Part shown: positions 49,757 to 61,600 of the stretch, piece by piece
Layout: each line of letters opens with the position of its first letter
How positions within the stretch are numbered: the stretch's first letter is position 1
From: Chth-196 sp044376515
GTDB lineage: Bacteria > Verrucomicrobiota > Verrucomicrobiia > Chthoniobacterales > Chthoniobacteraceae
Direction: 5' to 3'
NCBI GenBank assembly: GCA_044376515.1
Contig: JBILKV010000003.1
Span: 1-63,004, forward strand
Length of the DNA: 63,004 nt
Position numbers and translations under genes: made by a program
The notes under the pieces: generated by a model
Seen by the model: the letters and a program-made list of their open reading frames with translations, nothing else
Database searches by the model: none
What the model was told of the DNA's origin: nothing

Positions 49757-51463
49757 ATGATTGAAATCACGCGAACCTACGAAGTCCCGACTGATTGGAG
49801 AGTCAAAGTCCTCGGCGTCGGCGGCGCAGGAACGCAAGCGGTGGACCGCCTGAATCGGGACGGCCTTTCCGGGGTGGAACTGCTTGTGGCCAACACGGAC
49901 GCTCGTGCGCTCAACACCGCGTTCACCCCCGAGCGGATCTTGCTCGGGCAAGCGCTCACCCGCGGCCTGGGGGCGGGCGGGGATCCGGAACTCGGGCGGA
50001 CCGCTGCGCTGGAATCTATAGCCGCGGTGGGGGAGCGCCTGATGGGCGCGTCGCTGGTCATTCTCATGGTCGGGCTTGGCGGAGGAACCGGCTCGGGTGC
50101 AGCGCCCTGCATCGCCCGGATCGCGCGCGACCAGGGAGCGCATGTCGCCGTCTTTGCAACGCTCCCCTTTTCCTTCGAGGGCCGGCGCCGGCGTGATCAG
50201 GCTTTGGAGGCTCTGGACGCCCTGCAGGGGGAGGCGGATCTGGTCATTTGCTTCGAAAACGACCGGATGTCGTCGGTGGCGGACCCCGCCAGTGGCATTG
50301 AGGACGCCTTTCAGGCAGTGGATTCCCTGCTGGCCCAGTCTGTCCGCTCCCTTGCCGCGATGACGCGTCGCCGCAACGTGCTTCACAGTGGTCTGGACGA
50401 GATCGCTGCCACGGTCGCCGGTCGCCGCGGTACCGCCCTGTTCGGATATGGCGCCGCCGATGGCGAGGAACGCGCCCTGGCGGCCGTGACGCGTGCCTTT
50501 TCCAACCCGCTGCTCAACTTTGATGGCGCGCTCGAGTCGATCTCCAGCCTTTGGGTGTATGTCGCCGGCGGGCCGGACCTGCGCTTTTCCGAAGTGCAGA
50601 GCCTCATGGGGGAGGTCTCGGACCGGTTGCCCGAAACGGTGCGCCTCTATTTCGGCGCTGCGGTGGATCCTCAGATGGGCGGGGCCGTCTCGGTGACTCT
50701 GCTCGCCGGGGTTCCCTCCGGAGGGGGGCCGGCTTCGATTCCGGCGCCTCGCGTCCCTGCAGGGGCGGTTGCGTCGGTTGTTGCTCCCCCGCCGCAACCG
50801 GTTGCCCAGATCTCAACCGACATGGTCGAGGTGCCCGCCGTTCCCGAACCGACGCGGCCGACCTTTCTGGAGGATGCCCGCCCCATGGGCGGGGCGGTTC
50901 ACCTGCCCGCTACGGAGGAGCCTTGGCAGTCGGGTTGGGCGCAACCGGACGCTCCGCGGGCAGCGGAGCCGGAGAGACATCCCGAACCGGTGGAGTTGCC
51001 CGAGGTAGAATCGTGGGCCGAGAAGGAATCTCCTCAGCCTCTGTCGCGCAACCTGCCCATTCCTCCGTTTGAACTCTCCAAGGAGCGGCGACGTGAACCG
51101 GCACCGTACTCCATGGCGCAGCCTCCACCTGAGGCGGTCGTGGATTCCCAAGCGGAGGCTCCGCCGGTGGAGCCGCCCCGTCCGGCGATGGATCCTGTAC
51201 CGCCCCTGCAACTCGGGATGGACGACGAGGCCGCGCCGGACTCCGCCTCCATGGCGGCACCGGTTCACGGGCAGCGGACCCATGAGGTCCCGGCTCCCGC
51301 CCAGGAAATGGCCGCCCGCAAGGCAAAGGAGAACGTGCAGGAGCAGATGCGCTTTGAGCCCGTCAACCGCGGCCGGTTCGAAAAGACCGACCCGACGATC
51401 GTCGACGGGGAGGATCTGGACGTGCCCACCTTCATGCGCCAGGGGGTTTCCATCGAAACCTAA
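49757..51463 (+). CDS. ftsZ: Divergent FtsZ tubulin homologue with long linker
   Basis: A 568-residue protein. The GTP-binding tubulin signature is GLGGGTGSGAAP at 106-117, with Ser at position 113 where most FtsZ have Thr. The T7 loop, NxDxxD in nearly all FtsZ, reads H210-x-G212-x-x-E215, so both catalytic Asp and the Asn are replaced. The polymerisation domain continues to about residue 315 (YVAGGPDLRFSEVQSLMGEV). A linker of over 200 Pro/Glu/Ala-rich residues follows, then a conserved C-terminal peptide LDVPTFMRQGVS that fits the FtsA-binding D-x-P-x-F-x-R consensus. The ATG at 49757 is used; a TTG at 49748 is in frame. Confidence 0.93.
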   Translation: MIEITRTYEVPTDWRVKVLGVGGAGTQAVDRLNRDGLSGVELLVANTDARALNTAFTPERILLGQALTRGLGAGGDPELGRTAALESIAAVGERLMGASLVILMVGLGGGTGSGAAPCIARIARDQGAHVAVFATLPFSFEGRRRRDQALEALDALQGEADLVICFENDRMSSVADPASGIEDAFQAVDSLLAQSVRSLAAMTRRRNVLHSGLDEIAATVAGRRGTALFGYGAADGEERALAAVTRAFSNPLLNFDGALESISSLWVYVAGGPDLRFSEVQSLMGEVSDRLPETVRLYFGAAVDPQMGGAVSVTLLAGVPSGGGPASIPAPRVPAGAVASVVAPPPQPVAQISTDMVEVPAVPEPTRPTFLEDARPMGGAVHLPATEEPWQSGWAQPDAPRAAEPERHPEPVELPEVESWAEKESPQPLSRNLPIPPFELSKERRREPAPYSMAQPPPEAVVDSQAEAPPVEPPRPAMDPVPPLQLGMDDEAAPDSASMAAPVHGQRTHEVPAPAQEMAARKAKENVQEQMRFEPVNRGRFEKTDPTIVDGEDLDVPTFMRQGVSIET

Positions 51464-51470
51464 AGCCCTT

Positions 51471-52082
51471 ATGTTTACCGGTTTGGTTGAGGAGGTGGGA
51501 GAGGTCGTCTCCCTGGAGCGGCTGCAGTCGGGCGGAGTGCGTCTTACGCTCCGCGCTCCCTTGGTCGCCTCGGACGCGGAGCTGGGTGACAGCGTGGCGG
51601 TCAACGGGTGTTGTCTCACGGTTGCGGCCAAACCAAACGAAATGTTGCGTTTCGACCTCCTGCAGGAAACTCTGGCGCGCACCAGCTTGGGCGGAGTTCA
51701 GACCGGCGGGGGCGTCAATCTGGAGCGGGCTTTGAAGGCTGGAGGCCGTCTGGGTGGCCACTTTGTTCAGGGCCATGTCGACTGCACCGCGAGGATTGTC
51801 GCCATGGAACCCAAGGGTGCCGACGTGCGTCTGGAGGTTTCCCTTCCAGAGGGCGGGGCACCCTACCTGGTGGAAAAGGGCTCCGTGGCCGTGGACGGCA
51901 TCAGCCTCACGGTGGCGGCTGTCGGCACTGAAAGTTTTGTGCTCTGGATTATTCCGCATACCCTGGAGCGTACGAATCTGGGCCAACTTCGCGTCGGAGA
52001 TCCGGTCAATTTGGAGTACGACATGCTGGCCAAGTACGTTGAACGCATGCTGGCCCACCGCCAGCTCGTGCAGCCCCGCTGA
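51471..52082 (+). CDS. ribE: Riboflavin synthase alpha subunit
   Basis: A 203-residue enzyme that dismutates two 6,7-dimethyl-8-ribityllumazine molecules to riboflavin. Two lumazine-binding domains are recognisable: MFTGLVEEVGEV at 1-12 with VNGCCLTVA, then FVQGHVDCTARI at about 99-110 with VDGISLTVA. It starts 7 bases after the ftsZ stop, so it is at least cotranscribed. A longer frame from 51069 lies in ftsZ. The link between riboflavin and division genes is probably positional. Confidence 0.96.
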   Translation: MFTGLVEEVGEVVSLERLQSGGVRLTLRAPLVASDAELGDSVAVNGCCLTVAAKPNEMLRFDLLQETLARTSLGGVQTGGGVNLERALKAGGRLGGHFVQGHVDCTARIVAMEPKGADVRLEVSLPEGGAPYLVEKGSVAVDGISLTVAAVGTESFVLWIIPHTLERTNLGQLRVGDPVNLEYDMLAKYVERMLAHRQLVQPR

Positions 52083-52602
52083 AGGCGAGCGGGGGCCGCA
52101 GGGACTCCAAAAACTCGAGGGGCGCCCTCGAAAATTGTGGTTGCGGGAACCGCTGCTCTGGGATTTTTGCGGGGCTGACGCAGCTGCATCTTGCGCGCTG
52201 TGAAGCAGCCTTGGGGCGTTTGGCATTCAACTTGCTTCAATGTTAATGGACATGTCATCCCCCTCATAAATGCGGAGCGCCTCAAATTGCTGACGATTCC
52301 CGAATGGCTACACTCCGGCACATTCCCCTCTGTACTCCAACCGCCCCCCGGCAGCTCTGGGCGCTGGGCGGTGCATCTGTGTGCCGCTGGGGAATCCCGC
52401 CCGGTCTGCCATCCGTCGGGAAAAGAAATTTGGTTTTTGGAGACAGGTTCTTCCCTGCGCCCCTTCTTCAGGTGCCCCGGGATTCTCAAGGGATTGGTTC
52501 TCTGGTCGCATGTTTGAGAATTCTGGACATGCAAATTTGGGAAATCCCGTCGGGACCGTTCGGGTGTGTGTCGGCCGGAGCCGCCGGAAACAGGGTTTGA
52601 AG
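52083..52602. other. Spacer upstream of the giant repeat gene
   Basis: 520 bases. A hairpin at 52115-52131 follows ribE. A possible promoter is TTGGCA (52220-52225) with GTTAAT (52242-52247), spacing 16; a weaker alternative is TTGCTG (52287-52292) with TACACT (52309-52314). The rest, down to the ATG at 52603, could be a long leader. An in-frame ATG at 52510 (reads MFENSGHANLG) is another possible start for the giant gene. Confidence 0.5.
52115..52131. terminator. Hairpin after ribE
   Basis: TCGAGGG (52115-52121) pairs perfectly with CCCTCGA (52125-52131) over a GCG loop, 33 bases past the ribE stop. The plus strand continues AAATTG without a T-run; on the minus strand GTTTTTGG follows. It may mark the end of the dcw-ribE transcript but is not a classic intrinsic terminator. 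Confidence 0.45.
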
Positions 52603-55600
52603 ATGCGCAACCGTTCCCACAGATGCATCGCGCCTGCGGACGCCCCGACTCCCGGGGGCGTTCAGGGGGTCGGCTCGTCAAGTCGACGCGCGAAGGCGCC
52701 TGAAACCGGTACCCCCCCGGGGAACGCGGGGGCGGTTGTACTGAGCCTCCTGCTGTTTTGCGTCCTCGCTCTTGGGGTCCGGGTTGGACACGGTGCACCA
52801 ATCACGAAAAGCAACACCGGGACGGATCTGACGTCGGGGACGGCCTGGGTGGGGAACGCCGCCCCGACCGGAGGCGATCTGGCGATCTTCAGCGGGACGT
52901 ACGCGCTGGGAGGGACGCTGACCCTGGGCACGGGTACCTCTGGGACGGTGGCGTGGGGTGGGATCCGTGTGACGACTCTTCCCCAACCGCTCTATATCCT
53001 TTCCAACGGGTCCCTGCTTTCGCTCGGCAGCCTCGGAATCGACATGAGTGCCGCCCTCACCATCGGAACGCTGGCAACGAACGTGCTCCTCAATGCGGCC
53101 CAGAGCTGGGTGGTTCAGGCGGCCAGAACACTGCACGTGTCCGGCGCCATCAGTGGCGGCACTGCCAGCACGCTGAGCATCGGCGGGGGCGGCCTGGTGG
53201 TGTTGAGCGGGACGAACAGTTACGCAGGCGGGACCAATGTGACGGCGGGTACCCTGCAAATTGGATCGGGTGGAACAACGGGAAGGCTGAGCACCGCTGG
53301 TTCCCTCTCGATCGGCTCCGGGGCGACCCTAGCGTTCAACCGTTTGGATCAGGTCACCCAGGGCGTCGACTTTCGATCCGTGATTTCGGGTTCCGGCAAC
53401 CTGACCAAGCTAGGGTCTGGGACCTTGGTCCTCAACGGATCCAACACCTATTCGGGGACAACCTCGGTCAACGCCGGAATCCTGCAACTGGGCTCCGGCG
53501 GGACGCTTGGCTCCCTGAACTCCATGGGCTCGATCTCTGTCGGAAGCGGCGCCTCCATTGCCTTCAACCGCTCCGACACACTGATTCAGGGTGCGCATTT
53601 TGGCTCCGTAATAGCGGGGGCGGGAGCCTTGATCAAACTCGGCGCCGGGACGCTCGTGCTCAGCGGTTTCAACACCTATTCGGGAGCGACGAACATCGCC
53701 GCGGGCACCCTGCAGATTGGATCAGGCGGGACAACGGGAAGCATAGGGACCGCGGGTGCCCTCACGATTGGTTCTGGGGCAACCCTGAGTTTCAATCGTC
53801 TCAACACCGTCACGCAGGGAGTGGACTTCGGTTCTGTGATCTCGGGCTCTGGCGGCTTGACCAAGCTCGGGTCGGGTAACTTGGTCCTCAACGGGGTCAA
53901 CACCTTCTCGGGGACAACGGCAGTCAATGCCGGGACCCTGCAACTGGGCTCCGGCGGGACGCTTGGCTCCCTCCACTCCGCGGGCGTGATCTCTGTTGGA
54001 AGCGGCGCCTCCATGGCCTTCAACCGTTCCGACACGGTGACCCAGGGAGTGGATTTTGGTCCGTCGATTTCGGGCCTGGGCGGCCTGATGAAGCTGGGCA
54101 CCGGGACGCTTGTGCTCAGCGGGTCCAATACCTATTCGGGAACGACCAACATCGCCGCGGGCACCCTGCAGTTGGGTGCGGGTGCGACGACCGGGCAGCT
54201 GAGCGCATCCAGTTCCTTGGTGGTTGCGGCAGGCGCCACCCTGGCCTTCAACCGGTCCGGCACGCTGACGCAGGGCGTGGATTTTGGCTCCCAAATTTCG
54301 GGCGGTGGGAGGCTCCTCCAGAACGGCCCCGGGGTGCTGGTCCTCGCAGGTTCCAACGCGTCTTTCACGGGCATGACGACCTTGAATGCCGGGACGATCC
54401 GGTTGGCGGGATCTTCCATGCGCGAAATGGGAAGTGGCTCACTGCTGCTCAACGCCGGCAGCGTGGATTTTGGCGCCTACAGTGCCTACACCCTCTCCAG
54501 TCTCAGCGGGGCCGGTGGCCTCGCGTTGAACTCCGGAAGCTTTGTCCTGACAATCGGAAGTCTTGCGACCAACTACTCCTCTGACTACTCGGGGGCGATC
54601 ACTGGAAACGGCCGTCTCCAAAAGGAGGGTTCCGGACTACTCACCCTTTCTGGAAACAATACCTATACGGGCGTTACGAGTGTGGCCAACGGAGTCCTGC
54701 AGTTGGGCAGTGGCGGCATCAGCGGAACCATGTATGCGGCGGGGACCATCAATCTCGCCGGAGGGACCCTCCGGTTCAACCGGATCGACACGATCACGCA
54801 GGGGGCCCAATTTGGCACGACGATCAGTGGCTCGGGCGCTTTGGTGCAGGCGGGGATTGGCACGGTGGTGCTGACTGGCACCAACACCTACTCAGGTGCG
54901 ACCGTTGTTTCGAGCGGTTCGTTGCAACTCGGTAACGGGGGCACTCTTGGTTCGCTCAACCCGACCAGTACACTCTCCGTCGGCGCTGGCGCCCGCTTGG
55001 TCTTCAACCGGCAGGGCACGCTTTCCCAAGGCGCCGATTTTGCCAGCGGAATTACCGGCTCCGGGGACCTCGTCCAAAACGGGGCGGGGATTGTGGTTCT
55101 GGGCGACGGCAACAACATGGCCTCCTTCACCCTCAACTCTGGGACGGTCAGTCTTTCGGGAGCCTCACGCACGGAACTCGGCTCGGGCTCGCTCGTTGTC
55201 AACGGTGGCAGCCTCAACTTCAACACCTACACCGCCTACACCCTCTCCTCGCTCACGGGTGCGGGCGCGCTCACGCTCAATCCGGGGTTCACTTTGACGG
55301 TGGGCAACTCCCTCAACTCCAGTCCCCTGTACTCGGGCTCGCTGTGGAGTTCAGGCTCCCTCACCAAGGCGGGAACCGGCACTTTCACGCTCGGTGGGGC
55401 CAGCTCCTACACCGGAGCAACGCGCGTCGCCGCGGGAACGCTGCGGATTGGCAGCGGATCCACTACCGGCGCTTTGAGCTCCTTGAGCACGCTCACCGTA
55501 GATTCTGGTGCGACGCTGGCATTCAGCCGCTCCGACACCATCACCCAGGGCCTGCAATTCTCCAACGGAATCTCCGGTACGGGCTCGCTCATGCAATCCG

Positions 55601-58600
55601 GCGGTGGCACCCTGGTTTTGAACGGCGGCAATTCCTACTCCGGGCTGACGACCGTCGCCAGCGGGATCCTACAACTGGGGTCCGGCGGAAGCAGTGGCAC
55701 TCTCAACAGCACCGGCAGCATCAGTATCGCCTCGGGCGGGGTGCTCCGTTTCAACCGGGGGGATGCAATCGTGCAGGGCACTCATTTCGGCACGTCCATC
55801 AGCGGGTCGGGTGGAGTGGTGCAGGCGGGGAGCGGCACGGTGATCTTCACAGGCACCAACACGTACACGGGCGGGACGACCATCAGCGCGGGCTCCTTGC
55901 AAATCGGGACTGGTGGAACCTTGGGATCCGTCAGCGGTTCGGGTCTCCTGCGGGTAAATTCTACTGGTGCAACCCTCGTTTTTAACCGGACCGGCACGCT
56001 CACACAGGGGGTGGACTTTGGCCATGTTACAGGGGTTGGGAACGTTGTGCAGCTGAGCCCAGGGTCGCTCATCTTCAACGCAAACTCGGGTTTTGGAGGG
56101 ACTGTTTGGGTGCTGAACGGTGGCGTCGTGCAGCTTGGAACCGGGGGCGGAGCAGGCCAAGGGAACTTCGGCGGTAACGCGACCATCGCACTGGCATCGG
56201 CGGGGGCGCAACTGGTGTTCAACAGAGGCGCCAATTTCACTCAGGGCAACGACTTCGGTTTAATCTCGGGCTCTGGGGGGGTGGTGAAAGCCGGGGGGGG
56301 TAGCCTTGCCTTGACTGGCACCAACACCTATACCGGACCTACGCAGGTGCTTACGGGCGTTTTGCGAATTGGAACCGGTGGAACCACCGGCTCGATCAAT
56401 CCCCTGAGCACGCTGAGTGTCGGGACGGGTACCTCTCTGCAATTCAACCGGGTGGACACCGTCACCCAAGGGGTGGATTTCAACGAGGTTATCTCCGGTT
56501 CCGGCAACGTGACCCAGCAGAGCGGCACCCTGGTCCTCACGGGTGCGAACACCTATAGTGGAACGACGACGGTGAGCGGCGGGATTCTCCAACTGGGCTC
56601 CGGAGGAAGCTCCGGTTCCCTGAATGTTTCAAGCAGTTTGGTGATCAATCTCGGGGCCACCCTGCGCTTCAACCGGTCTGACGTCTTTCAGCAGGGAGTC
56701 GGATTTGCGCCGGTGCTCAGCGGTGCGGGAGAGGTGGTGCAAGCCGGCAGCGGCACCCTGATCTTGTCGGGTTCAAACACCTACACAGGGATGACGAGGG
56801 TGGCCAACGGGATCCTGCAACTGGGCAGTGGTGGCACACTCGGGAGTCTTTACGCGTCGGGGGGCATCAATCTGGCCGGGGGCACCTTCCGTTTCAACCG
56901 GAGCGACACCATTGCGCAGGGGACCCACTTTGGCACGACGATCAGCGGTACGGGCTCCTTGGTTCAGGCGGGGAGCGGCACGGTGGTGCTGACGGGCACC
57001 AACACTTATACCGGACCAACCCTCGTGCAGGCGGGCACCCTGCAGATCGGTTCCAACGGGCTGGCCGGGTCCCTGAGCTCCGCCTCCAACATCGATGTCT
57101 CCACCGGGGCCTCCCTCCGGTTGCTGCGGTCCGGAACGCTCACGCAGGGCACCGATCTCGGGCCTGTCATTTCCGGCTCAGGTGGCCTGACACAGGCCGG
57201 TTCCGGGACGACCATTCTGACCGGCACCAACACCTACACTGGTCCCACGCTGATCACGGCGGGGACCCTGCAGATCGGGAACAACGGGACCGGGGGATCG
57301 CTGTCGGGACTCGGATCGCTCAGCGTCGGAGCGGGAGCTTTCCTCAGCTTCAGACGCACGAACACCGCCACGGCCGGAGTGGATTTCAACCGGGTGATTT
57401 CTGGTGCGGGCGGTTTGTTGCAAGTGGGTTCGGGCACCGTGGTCCTCAACGGTTCCAACACCTACTCGGGCTTGACTACCGTCAGTGCCGGGATTCTCCA
57501 GTTGGGCAGCGGCGGCACCACTGGATCCCTCAACCAGGCCGGCACGATTCTGGTCAACGCCGGCGGGTCTCTGTTCTTCAACCGTTCCGACACTGTGACG
57601 CAGGGCAATCACTTCGGCACTGCGATCAGCGGCTCCGGCGATGTCGTGCAGGCGGGCAGCGGCGTCCTGGTGATCAATGGAACCAACGCCTTCCTCGGCT
57701 CCATGCGGGTTTTGGCGGGAACAATCCGGTTCGCGGGGAACGGCTCAACGGAACTCAGCTCGGGCACCCTGGTCATCAGCGGCGGCGCGGTTGACTTTGG
57801 AACCTACTCCAACTACGCGGTCGGCTCCCTGCTGGGAACCGGCTCGCTCGTTCTCAACGGCGGGATGGTTTTCACCGTCGGCAGCACGCTCGCGACCACC
57901 ACCACCTTTGATGGATCGATGACCGGCCCTGGGTCATTGAACAAGACCGGAACCAGTACGTTTGTGCTGTCCGCCGCACAATATTACTCAGGCACCACAA
58001 ACGTCAGCAGCGGCACGCTCCAGCTGGGCGTCGGCTCGCTCACCGGGTCGCTCAACCCTTCCAGCCTTCTCAGCGTTGGCTCCGGCGCCACGCTTGCCTT
58101 CAATCGCTCCAATACCGTGACTCAGGGGGTGGATTTTGCGGGCTCCATCTCCGGCTCTGGCGGCATCTCGCAGCTTGGGTCCGGAACGCTGGTCCTCAAT
58201 GGATCCAACTTCTATGCGGGCCCGACCATGGTGGCCAACGGAATCCTGCAATTGGGCAGCGGCGGGACGAGCGGACGCTTGAGTGGGGCGGGTAGCATCA
58301 ACCTTGCCGGAGGCACCTTCCGCTTCAACCGCAGCGACACGATCGTTCAGGGGAGCCATTTCGGCACGCCGATGAGCGGCGCCGGTGCCGTGGAGCAGGC
58401 AGGCAGCGGCACGGTGGTCTTCACCGGGTCCAACACTTACACCGGCGGAACTACCATCCGTCAGGGGACTCTGCAGTTGGGGACCGGTGGAACCTCGGGC
58501 AGCACCAGCGCCACCGGAGGCATCGTCATTGACGGCCCGGGTCTCCTTGTCTTCGACCGCTCAGACACCATCATTCAGGGAACCCACTTCGCAACGGTTC

Positions 58601-61600
58601 TCTCCGGCTCTGGTGCCGTCGTGCAGCGTGGCACCGGTACCACGGTTTTCACCGGCGCCAACACCTATCTGGGAGCGACGACCATCCAGAACGGGACCCT
58701 CCAACTGGGCAACTCCGGCGCCACCGGATCGCTCAGTCCGAACAGCCCGCTGACCGTCGCAAGTGGGGCCACGCTGGCGTTTAATAGAAGCAATCTTCTG
58801 ACTCAGGGCACCCACTTTGGACTCGTGATCTCCGGTTCGGGTGGGGTCACCCAGATGGGCTCCGGCACCACCGTCCTGACGGGATCCAACCTGTACACCG
58901 GCACCACCTTCGTGACCGGCGGCACCCTTCAGATCGGGACGGGCGGTACAACCGGTTCCATCACTTCGAACAGCGCCCTGATGCTCGGTGCCGGTGGAAC
59001 GCTGGCCTTCAACCGCTCCGATTCCCTGTCGCAGGGCACCCACTTTAACGCACTCATCTCCGGCTCGGGCGGAGTGACGCACATGGGGCCGGGGACTTTG
59101 ACTCTTCTTGGAGCCAACACTTTCACGGGTTTGACACGGGTAACCAACGGCATTCTACAGCTGGGCATCGGCGGGACAATCGGGAGTCTGAGCAGCGCGG
59201 GCAGCATCAATCTCGCCGGAGGCACGTTCCGTTTCAACCGAAGCGACACCATCGTTCAGGGGACCCATTTCGGTACGGCGATCAGCGGAGCGGGGGCTGT
59301 GGTTCAGGCGGGGAGCGGCACCGTCGTGTTCACCGGAAGCAACTCCTACACCGGCGGGACGACGATCAGTGCGGGGACGATCCAGCTCGGGACGGGGGGC
59401 GTCACGGGTGCATTCAGCGGCGTTGGCACGGTGCAGATCGACTCGGGTGCCCGCCTCGTCTTCAACCGCTCGGATGCCATCATCCAGGGAATTCATTTTG
59501 CGGCCATCGCCGGCTCAGGCTCCGTCACTCAGGCCGGCAGCGGCACCACGGTCTTGGCCGGTCTCAACACCTACAGCGGTGCCACCCTGGTGCAGGCAGG
59601 CACCCTGCAGCTTGGCAACGGAGGGGGAACCGGCTCGATCAATGCGCTAAGCTCCATCACTGTGGCCTCCGGAGCCACCTTTGCATTCAACCGCTCGGAT
59701 GCGATCACTCAGGGAACTCATTTCTCGTCGGTGATTGGTGGCTCGGGAGCGGTGACCAAGCTCGGACTGGGAACGGCCATCCTGACCGGTACCAACACTT
59801 ACACCGGTGCGACGACGGTCAGCGCGGGAACCCTTCAGATTGGGAACGGCGGAGCCACCGGCTCGATCACCGTTTCGAGTGCGCTCAGCATAGGCTCCGG
59901 AGCCACGCTGGCTTTCCTCCGTTCGGGCACCACCACCCAGGGAGTGGACTTTAATCCGCTCATCTCCGGCGGCGGGGGGCTCACCCAGTCCGGTTCAGGC
60001 GTGCTGGTGTTGGTTGGGAGCAACACCTTCTCGGGGCCGACCCGCGTGGCGGGCGGGATTTTGCAGTTGGGTAGCGGCGGGACCACCGGAAGCCTCAGTA
60101 ACGCGGGTAGCATCAGCGTCGCCTCGGGAGGCACTTTCCGTTTCTACCGCTCGGATACCATCACGCAGGGGACTCAGTTCGGCATGTTGATCAGCGGCGC
60201 GGGCACCTTGGTGCAGGCGGGGAGCGGCACCGTCGTTCTCACCGGCAGCAACTCCCTTACCGGCGCGACGACCATCAGCGCGGGGACGCTCCAGCTCGGT
60301 GCCGGTGGGGCCGCGGGTGGACTCGGCAGCGGCGGTCCGGTGCAGGTGGCGACGGGCGCCCGGTTGGTGTTCAACCGGTCCAGCGATCTCTTGCAGACTT
60401 TGGAAATCGGCATGTTGATTTCCGGCTCGGGCGTCGTGATCCAAGCCGGAAGCGGCAGGACGATTCTCAACGGCACCAACACCTACACGGGAGCGACTTT
60501 CATTCAGGCGGGCACCCTCCAACTGGGGAACGCTGGCGTGTCTGGATCGATGAATCCTGCCAGTGCAGTTTCCGTGGCCTCAGGTGCCACCTTTGCTTTC
60601 AACCGCAGCAACCCCCTCACGCAGGGGACTGACTTTGCGCCGGTCATCAGCGGTTCGGGTGCTGTGACGAATTCCGGCACGGGAACGACAATTTTAACCG
60701 GCACCAACACCTACACCGGAGCCACGACGGTCGGTGCCGGCATGCTTCAACTCGGTACGGGTGGAGTGACGGGTTCCATCAGTCCAAACAGCGCCCTGAT
60801 CGTGGCCGCGGGGGGTATGCTGGCCTTTAACCGCTCCGATGCCCTGTCGCAGGGTACCCACTTTAATGCGCTCATCTCAGGCTCGGGTGGAGTGACGCAA
60901 ATGGGCCCGGGGACGCTCACCCTCCTCGGCGCCAACACCTACACGGGCCTGACACGCGTGACCAACGGCATCCTGCAGCTGGGCAGTGGCGGAGCAACCG
61001 GCAGTCTGAGCGCTTCGGGCAGCATCAACATTGCCGGCGGCACCTTCCGGTTCAACCGGAGCGACATCATCGTTCAGGGAAGCCACTTCGGCGCGCCCAT
61101 CAGCGGCGCCGGTGCCGTGGAGCAGGCCGGCAGCGGCACGGTGGTCTTCACCGGGGCCAACACTTACACCGGCGGAACCACCATCCGTCAGGGGACCCTG
61201 CAGTTGGGGACGGGAGGGACTTCGGGAACCACCGGCGCCAGTGGGAGCATTGTCATCGATGGCCCGGGTCTCCTGGTCTTCGACCGCTCGGATGCCATCA
61301 TTCAGGGAACCCACTTCGCAACGGTCATCTCGGGCTCGGGCGCCGTGGTGCAGCGAGGCATTGGAACGACAGTTTTCACCGGCGCAAACACCTATCAGGG
61401 AGCGACGACCATCCAAAACGGGACCCTCCAACTGGGGAATTCCGGCACCGCCGGATCTCTCAGTCCCAACAGCGTGCTTACCGTTGGAAGTGGCGCCACG
61501 CTCGCTTTCAACCGAACGGATCTTCTCACTCAGGGGACCCACTTTGGACTCGTGATTTCCGGTTCGGGTGGGGTGACCCAGATGGGCTCCGGCACCACCG

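Noticed and set aside
52758..53879. 373-codon plus-strand frame in the giant gene region
   Set aside because: It is out of frame with the repeat motifs; the frame beginning at 52603 carries the signal peptide and beta units throughout.
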